A stretch of DNA of 64,000 nucleotides, from NCBI GenBank assembly GCA_026826555.1, contig JAKSZT010053887.1:69323094-69387093 (forward strand), read 5' to 3'. Both the position numbers and the translations under genes were made by a program. The notes beneath the pieces are model-generated. The model was not told where the DNA came from. It saw only the letters and a list, made by a program, of their open reading frames with translations, and ran no database searches. The stretch comes from Tolypeutes matacus. Taxonomy: Eukaryota > Chordata > Mammalia > Cingulata > Chlamyphoridae. Shown piece after piece: positions 59,604 to 64,000 of the stretch (its first letter is position 1; each line of letters opens with the position of its first letter).

Positions 59604-62115
59604 ATATTAACAGAATGAAGGAAAAAAAAAAACACATGATCTACTCAATCAATGCACCAAAAGCATTTAAAAAAGTACAGTACCCTTTTTTGATAAAAAC
59701 ACTTAGAGCACTAGGAATAAAAAGAAACTTCCTCAACATGATAAAGGGCATATATGAAAAGCCACAGCTAACATCCTACTTAATGGTGAAAGGCTGAAAG
59801 CTTTCCCTCTAAGATCAGGAAAAAGACAATGTGCCCATGTCACCAGTGTTATTCAACATTGAACTGGAAGTTCTTGCCAAATCAATTAAGTCAGAAAGAG
59901 AAATAGAAGTTATGTAAATTGGAAAGGAAGAAAAAAAACTTTCCCAATTTGCAGACTATATAATTCTATATACCGAAAATCCTAAAAAATCCAAAACACA
60001 GTTCCTAGAGCTAATAAATGAATTTAGCAAAGAGTCAGGGTACAAGCAGTGGTTCTATATAAAAGCAATGAAGAACAGGAAGAAGCAAACAAGAAAAATA
60101 TTCCATTTACAATAGCAACTAAAAGAATCAAATATCTAGGAATAAATCTAACCAAAAATGTGAAAGAATTGTACACAGAAAACTACAAAATATTGCTAAA
60201 AGAAAGTAAAGAAGACCTAAATAAATGGAAGGATATCCCATGTTCATGGATTGGAAGACTAAATATCATTAAGATGGTAATACTCCCTAGAGCAATTTTA
60301 TAAATTCACTTCATTCCCAATCAAAATTCCAACAACCTTCTTTGTAGTAATGGAAAAGCAATCATGAAATTTATATGGAAAGGTAAGCAGTCCCGAATAG
60401 CTAAAGCCACCTTGAAAAAGAAGAATGACATAAGAGGACTCACACTCCCCAATATTAAAACTTTTACAAGGCCACAGTAATCAAAACAGCATGGTAGTGG
60501 CACAAGGACAGACATATAGACTAATAGAACTAAATTGTGAGCTCAGAAATCAAGCCTCCTATGTGGCTGACTGATTTTTAAGTAGGTGGCAAAACCACTC
60601 AATTAGGAAAGATTAGCCTCTTCAACAAATGATGCTGGGAAAACTGGATCTCCATTTGGCAAAAAAAAAAAAAGGAAGAAGGAGGAACCCTACCTCACAT
60701 CATACACAAAAATAACCAAGTCTAAAATGGATCGATGACCTAAACAAAGAATTAAAACTATTAAACTCATAGAATAAAATGTAGGGAAGCATCTTCCAGA
60801 CCTTGTGTTAGGCAATGATTTCTTAGACTTTACACACAAAGTAAAAGCAACAAAAGAAGAAATAAATATATGGAAACTCAGAAAAATGAAAAACTTTTGT
60901 TCCTCAAATGACTTTATCATGAAGGTAAAAAGACAACCTACACAATGAAAGAAAATATTTGGAAACTATATCTAATAAAAGATTAATATCCATAATATAT
61001 AAAGAAATCCTTCCACTTAGCAAAAAAAAGACAACTAATTAAAAACTGGACAAAAGTCTTGAACAGACATCTCTTCAAAGAAGATATACAGATGGCCGTA
61101 AAGCACAGGAAAAAAATTCTCAACATCATTAGCCATCAGGGCAATGCAAATCAAAACCACAATGAGATACCATTTCATACTCATTAGAATAGCTGCTAGT
61201 AAAAAAAAAAAAAAAAAAAAAAAAACTGGAAATAACAAGTGTTGGAGAGAATGTGTAGAAATAAGAACACTCATTTATTGCTGGTGGGAATGTAAAATGG
61301 TGCCATTTCTGTGGAAGACAGTTTGGCAGTTCCTCAGAAAGCTAAGTATAAAATTACCATATGACCTGGAAATCCTACTACTAGGTATACAACCAAAGAA
61401 CTGAAAGCAAGGACTCAAAGAGCTATTTGCACATCAATGTTCATAGCAGCATTCTTCACAATTGCTAAAAAATGGAAGCAACCCAAGCATCCATCAACCA
61501 ATGAAGAGATAAATAAAATGTGGTATATACATACAGTGGAATATTCAGCCATAAAAAAACAATGAAGTCTTGTTAGATGCAACAACACAGATCAGCTTTG
61601 AAGACATAGTTTTGAGTGATATAAGCTTGACACAAAAGGAACAATATTGTATGAGCTCACTGATTTGAAACAATTAGAATAAGCAAACTCATTGAGTCAG
61701 AACCTAGAAAATAGGTTACCAGATGACAGAGTGGGTATAGAAAATGGAAAGTTAAGGCTTAAAATGTGCAGGGTTCCTATTTGGAATGATGGATATGTTT
61801 TGGTAATGGGTGGTGGTGATGGTAACACAACATTTTGAATGTAATTAACAGCACTGAAATATATCAAAATGTGATTTAAAAGGGAAATGTTAGATTCTAT
61901 GCAGGGTAACAAAATAAAAATTTGTTAAAAATCCATGGAACTACAATACACAGTGAACCCTAAGTTAGACCATGGATTCAATTAAGAGTGCAATTATAAA
62001 AATCTGCTACCATCAACTGTAACAAATGTTCCACACCAATACATGGTGTTGGTGGTGGGGTGGTATGTGGGAATCCTGTTGTTTTGGAAACCCACAATTT
62101 CTCTAATAAAGAAAA
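59604..62115 (+). mobile_element. 5'-truncated L1: reverse transcriptase to 3' UTR
   Basis: It starts in the reverse transcriptase domain (about 59605) and runs through palm (59615-59960), thumb (60049-60303) and the C-terminal domain (61144-61668, ORF2 stop about 61666-61668). The short 3' UTR is about 0.45 kb and ends in an A-rich tract near 62115. Frameshifts, an A24-type expansion at 61201-61224 and missing bases break the frame. It is the same subfamily type as 35445-36650. Confidence 0.88.
59615..59797 (+). pseudogene. L1 ORF2 reverse transcriptase fragment with mutated active site downstream
   Basis: The 60-codon stretch contains HMIYSINAPKAFKKVQYPF, the counterpart of the first catalytic-aspartate block of L1 reverse transcriptases (DAEKAFDKIQ in active copies); the aspartates there read N and K. 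Further on, at 59948-59959, the FADD motif reads FADY. Two separate catalytic positions are lost, so the relic is inactive. Confidence 0.85.
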
Positions 62116-62119
62116 AAAA

Positions 62120-62995
62120 ATGCTTTTCTATAAATTCTTTTATCCTACAATCCTAAACGTAAACTTGCGAGACATATACTCAGTTGTTACACAGCTAATG
62201 CTCTATAACATGCACAGTCAACAGTATATACATGCTAATGTCTTTTAAGAAGACAGATTTTGAAATCATTGAATTTTATGATAAATATTCAAAATATCAA
62301 TTTATATTATATTTATCCAAGGTAAGAAAAGATTGCTTATAATGACTCAAAAGGACATCACAAATAATTTATTACATTAGAAATGCATTCTGTCACATTT
62401 CAGGATCTGGCACCTACTTACCCAAAAGTAAGTAGCTATTTGGAAAGCTACATTCATTCTTGCAACTAAAAGTAACTTTTAGTGATGTACAGCTATGCAC
62501 ATATTACCTGTATGTGTGGGTTTTACTTTTGTTTGATATATTTCAATCTATATCAATTTATATATTTCTTCAAGATATTAACATATAAATAAAATTCAGG
62601 TATTCAAGATCTTCACCCCTTTAAAACATTTTTAGATGCACTGCTGAATATTTAAGTGAGGTATCTTCAAAAAGGTCACAATTATAAAAAGGCCAACACT
62701 ACTTTCCCAATTGTGAAATATTTTCCCTGAGAATGTACAAAGATGCATTTTTCTATTTCTTGACTGGTTAATTGAATGCATATTTAATGCACAAGAGTAT
62801 AATAAGTTGAATAAAATTGTCTCTAAAACTAAATGTATCAAACTTTGGCACGGAATTTTTACCTGACTCGAAAAAAAACTCAATTTTGCATTCAAAATGA
62901 AATGCAAAAAATCAAAATAGTAAACTTATCTTAATTTTAATACAAGACTTATTATGATTAATCTGATCATTCTGTGATAGCCTCAATAAAAATCT
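62120..62995. other. AT-rich intergenic DNA, no assigned element
   Basis: A small hairpin with nine-base arms (actaaaagt/acttttagt) lies at 62465-62483. No gene or repeat family is recognised. Confidence 0.5.
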
Positions 62996-63002
62996 AATAC
63001 TT

Positions 63003-63190
63003 AGAAACACTGGATTTAGAGCCAGAAGGCTTTCTCAGCGTCTGGCTCTTCTGCTTTCTGAAGATGTGATACTGACAAATCACCTGACCTCACCAAGTCT
63101 TAATTTTCTCATTGGTAAAATGATTGTAAAAAATAATTTTTGTTTTTCTCAGAAGGTTGAAGTTAGTTTCATATGAGGTCCTGATGGTGA
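63003..63190 (+). repeat. MIR SINE
   Basis: 'actggatttagagccagaag', 'gacaaatcacctgacctcac' and 'cttaattttctcattggtaa' follow MIR order; the tail is diverged. Confidence 0.75.
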
Positions 63191-63359
63191 AAAATTCACT
63201 TTAAATCAAAATGTAAATCTATGGTTATAATTAGTATAGTTACATTAGTAACAGTTATTCTTCTAATTATAACACTGTAATTGAGTCAAAAACTAGATTA
63301 TAATTTGAAATTAATGCATATTGAAGAAATTATGTATGTGCTGTAGATGATCGACTAAA

Positions 63360-63560
63360 ATAGGGATTGACAAACTACAGTCCTCAAACTAAATCTGGTC
63401 TGCTTCCTGTTCTTGAAAATAAAGTTTTGTTGAAACACAGCCATTCCCCTCCCCCATTTCTTTTACCGTATTGTCTATGTGCTTTTGAACTGTAATGGCA
63501 GAGTTGAATAATTGTGACAGAAACCACATGGCCTGCAGAGCCTAAAATATTAAGAACAAG
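63360..63560 (-). mobile_element. MER58-like hAT DNA transposon remnant
   Basis: 'gacaaactacagtcctcaaa', 'aataaagttttgttgaaaca', 'gtattgtctatgtgcttttg' and 'cctgcagagcctaaaatatt' match the non-autonomous hAT-Charlie element MER58 in reverse-complement order. It is a non-coding relic of about 200 bp. Confidence 0.8.
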
Positions 63561-63734
63561 ATTGCTACCAATTCAAAATATTTTTCTAAACAATCAAGTT
63601 GAAGTTACTTTTCACTAATACTTTGGCATTAATACTATTATAACTTGGTCAATAGGAACAGGGATAAAACTGTTAAGCAAATCTTGAGAAACTGGAATCT
63701 TTCAGTAACTGCCAGATAATATGTGAGTTTCTCA

Positions 63735-64000
63735 AAATTTTTCCAGCTTGCCAGTATCAGAATCATCTGAAGGACTTGTGAAAAATGAATATTGAGTATT
63801 CTATGGTTGTGTATTGGGACATTTTCTATGCAGAAGTCACAGAGAGCCTACAAGTTCTAGAACCTTGATACTTAAATTGTAGTCCATGGTTCAGCAACAC
63901 TGACATCACCTATAAATTTTTACAAATGCAGCATCTCAAGCTCTACATCAGACCTACTGGATCCTAACTTGCATTTTAACAAGAACCTCAGTATGCATAT
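63735..64000 (-). mobile_element. MER5A-like hAT remnants, cut by the window end
   Basis: 63858-64000 follows the reverse complement of MER5A: 'aattgtagtccatggttcag', 'acaaatgcagcatctcaag', 'cagacctactggatcc' and 'ttttaacaagaacctcag'. A shorter piece at 63735-63800 ('gtatcagaatcatctgaagg', acttgtgaaaa) resembles the opposite end of the same family in the other orientation. The element runs off the window. Confidence 0.7.

Noticed and set aside
1..64000. A previously undescribed gene system
   Set aside because: After reading both strands I find only dead mobile elements, simple repeats and unassigned AT-rich DNA; nothing supports a multi-gene system.

Overview
This is mammalian nuclear DNA with no convincing protein-coding gene. 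It is AT-rich and CpG-poor, lacks bacterial gene organisation, and consists of layered retrotransposons in AT-rich background. The repeats point to a xenarthran (armadillo, sloth or anteater). Two SINEs match the tRNA-Ala-derived DAS-type family that I know from armadillo. The younger LINE-1 (L1) copies carry a long 3' UTR unlike the human or mouse one. Older layers (MIR, L2, MER5/MER58-type hAT, MLT1 and MLT2 LTRs) are shared by placental mammals. I cannot name the species or the chromosome.

Layout. 1-6.3 kb: AT-rich, two MIRs, and an MLT1-type LTR split by a short L1 3' UTR insertion. 6.3-7.3 kb: decayed L1 with a purine microsatellite. 8.2-10.5 kb: a MaLR-type LTR split by a 5'-inverted young L1. 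12.1-15.6 kb: a decayed L1 ORF2 with its 3' UTR. 15.9-16.6 kb: a complete solo LTR. 17.0 kb: tRNA-Ala SINE. 17.9-24.6 kb: an old L1 into which two younger L1s inserted side by side, both with 5' inversions and clear target-site duplications. 24.6-35 kb: mostly unique DNA with a MIR, an old L1 tail and an L2. 35.4-38.6 kb: two more L1 3' ends. 39.2-39.9 kb: L2 and an MLT1 LTR. 41.9-44.8 kb: an L2 interrupted by a deleted ERVL provirus with a protease remnant. 45.4-49.2 kb: L2, MIRs and an MLT1A-like LTR. 49.9-52.5 kb: a very old L1 carrying a tRNA-Ala SINE. 52.5-56.7 kb: mostly unique. 56.7-62.1 kb: an L1 tail cluster and an L1 ORF2 copy with a broken reverse transcriptase site. 63-64 kb: MIR, MER58-like and MER5A-like hAT remnants.

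Nothing here forms a pathway. The best material is L1 biology. One L1 lineage seems to have grown from a 3' UTR of about 0.45 kb to about 2.7 kb while keeping a recognisable terminal tail. Three of its copies, and perhaps a fourth, are 5'-inverted at different breakpoints, as twin priming predicts. I found no new defence, mobile or regulatory system that I could support.
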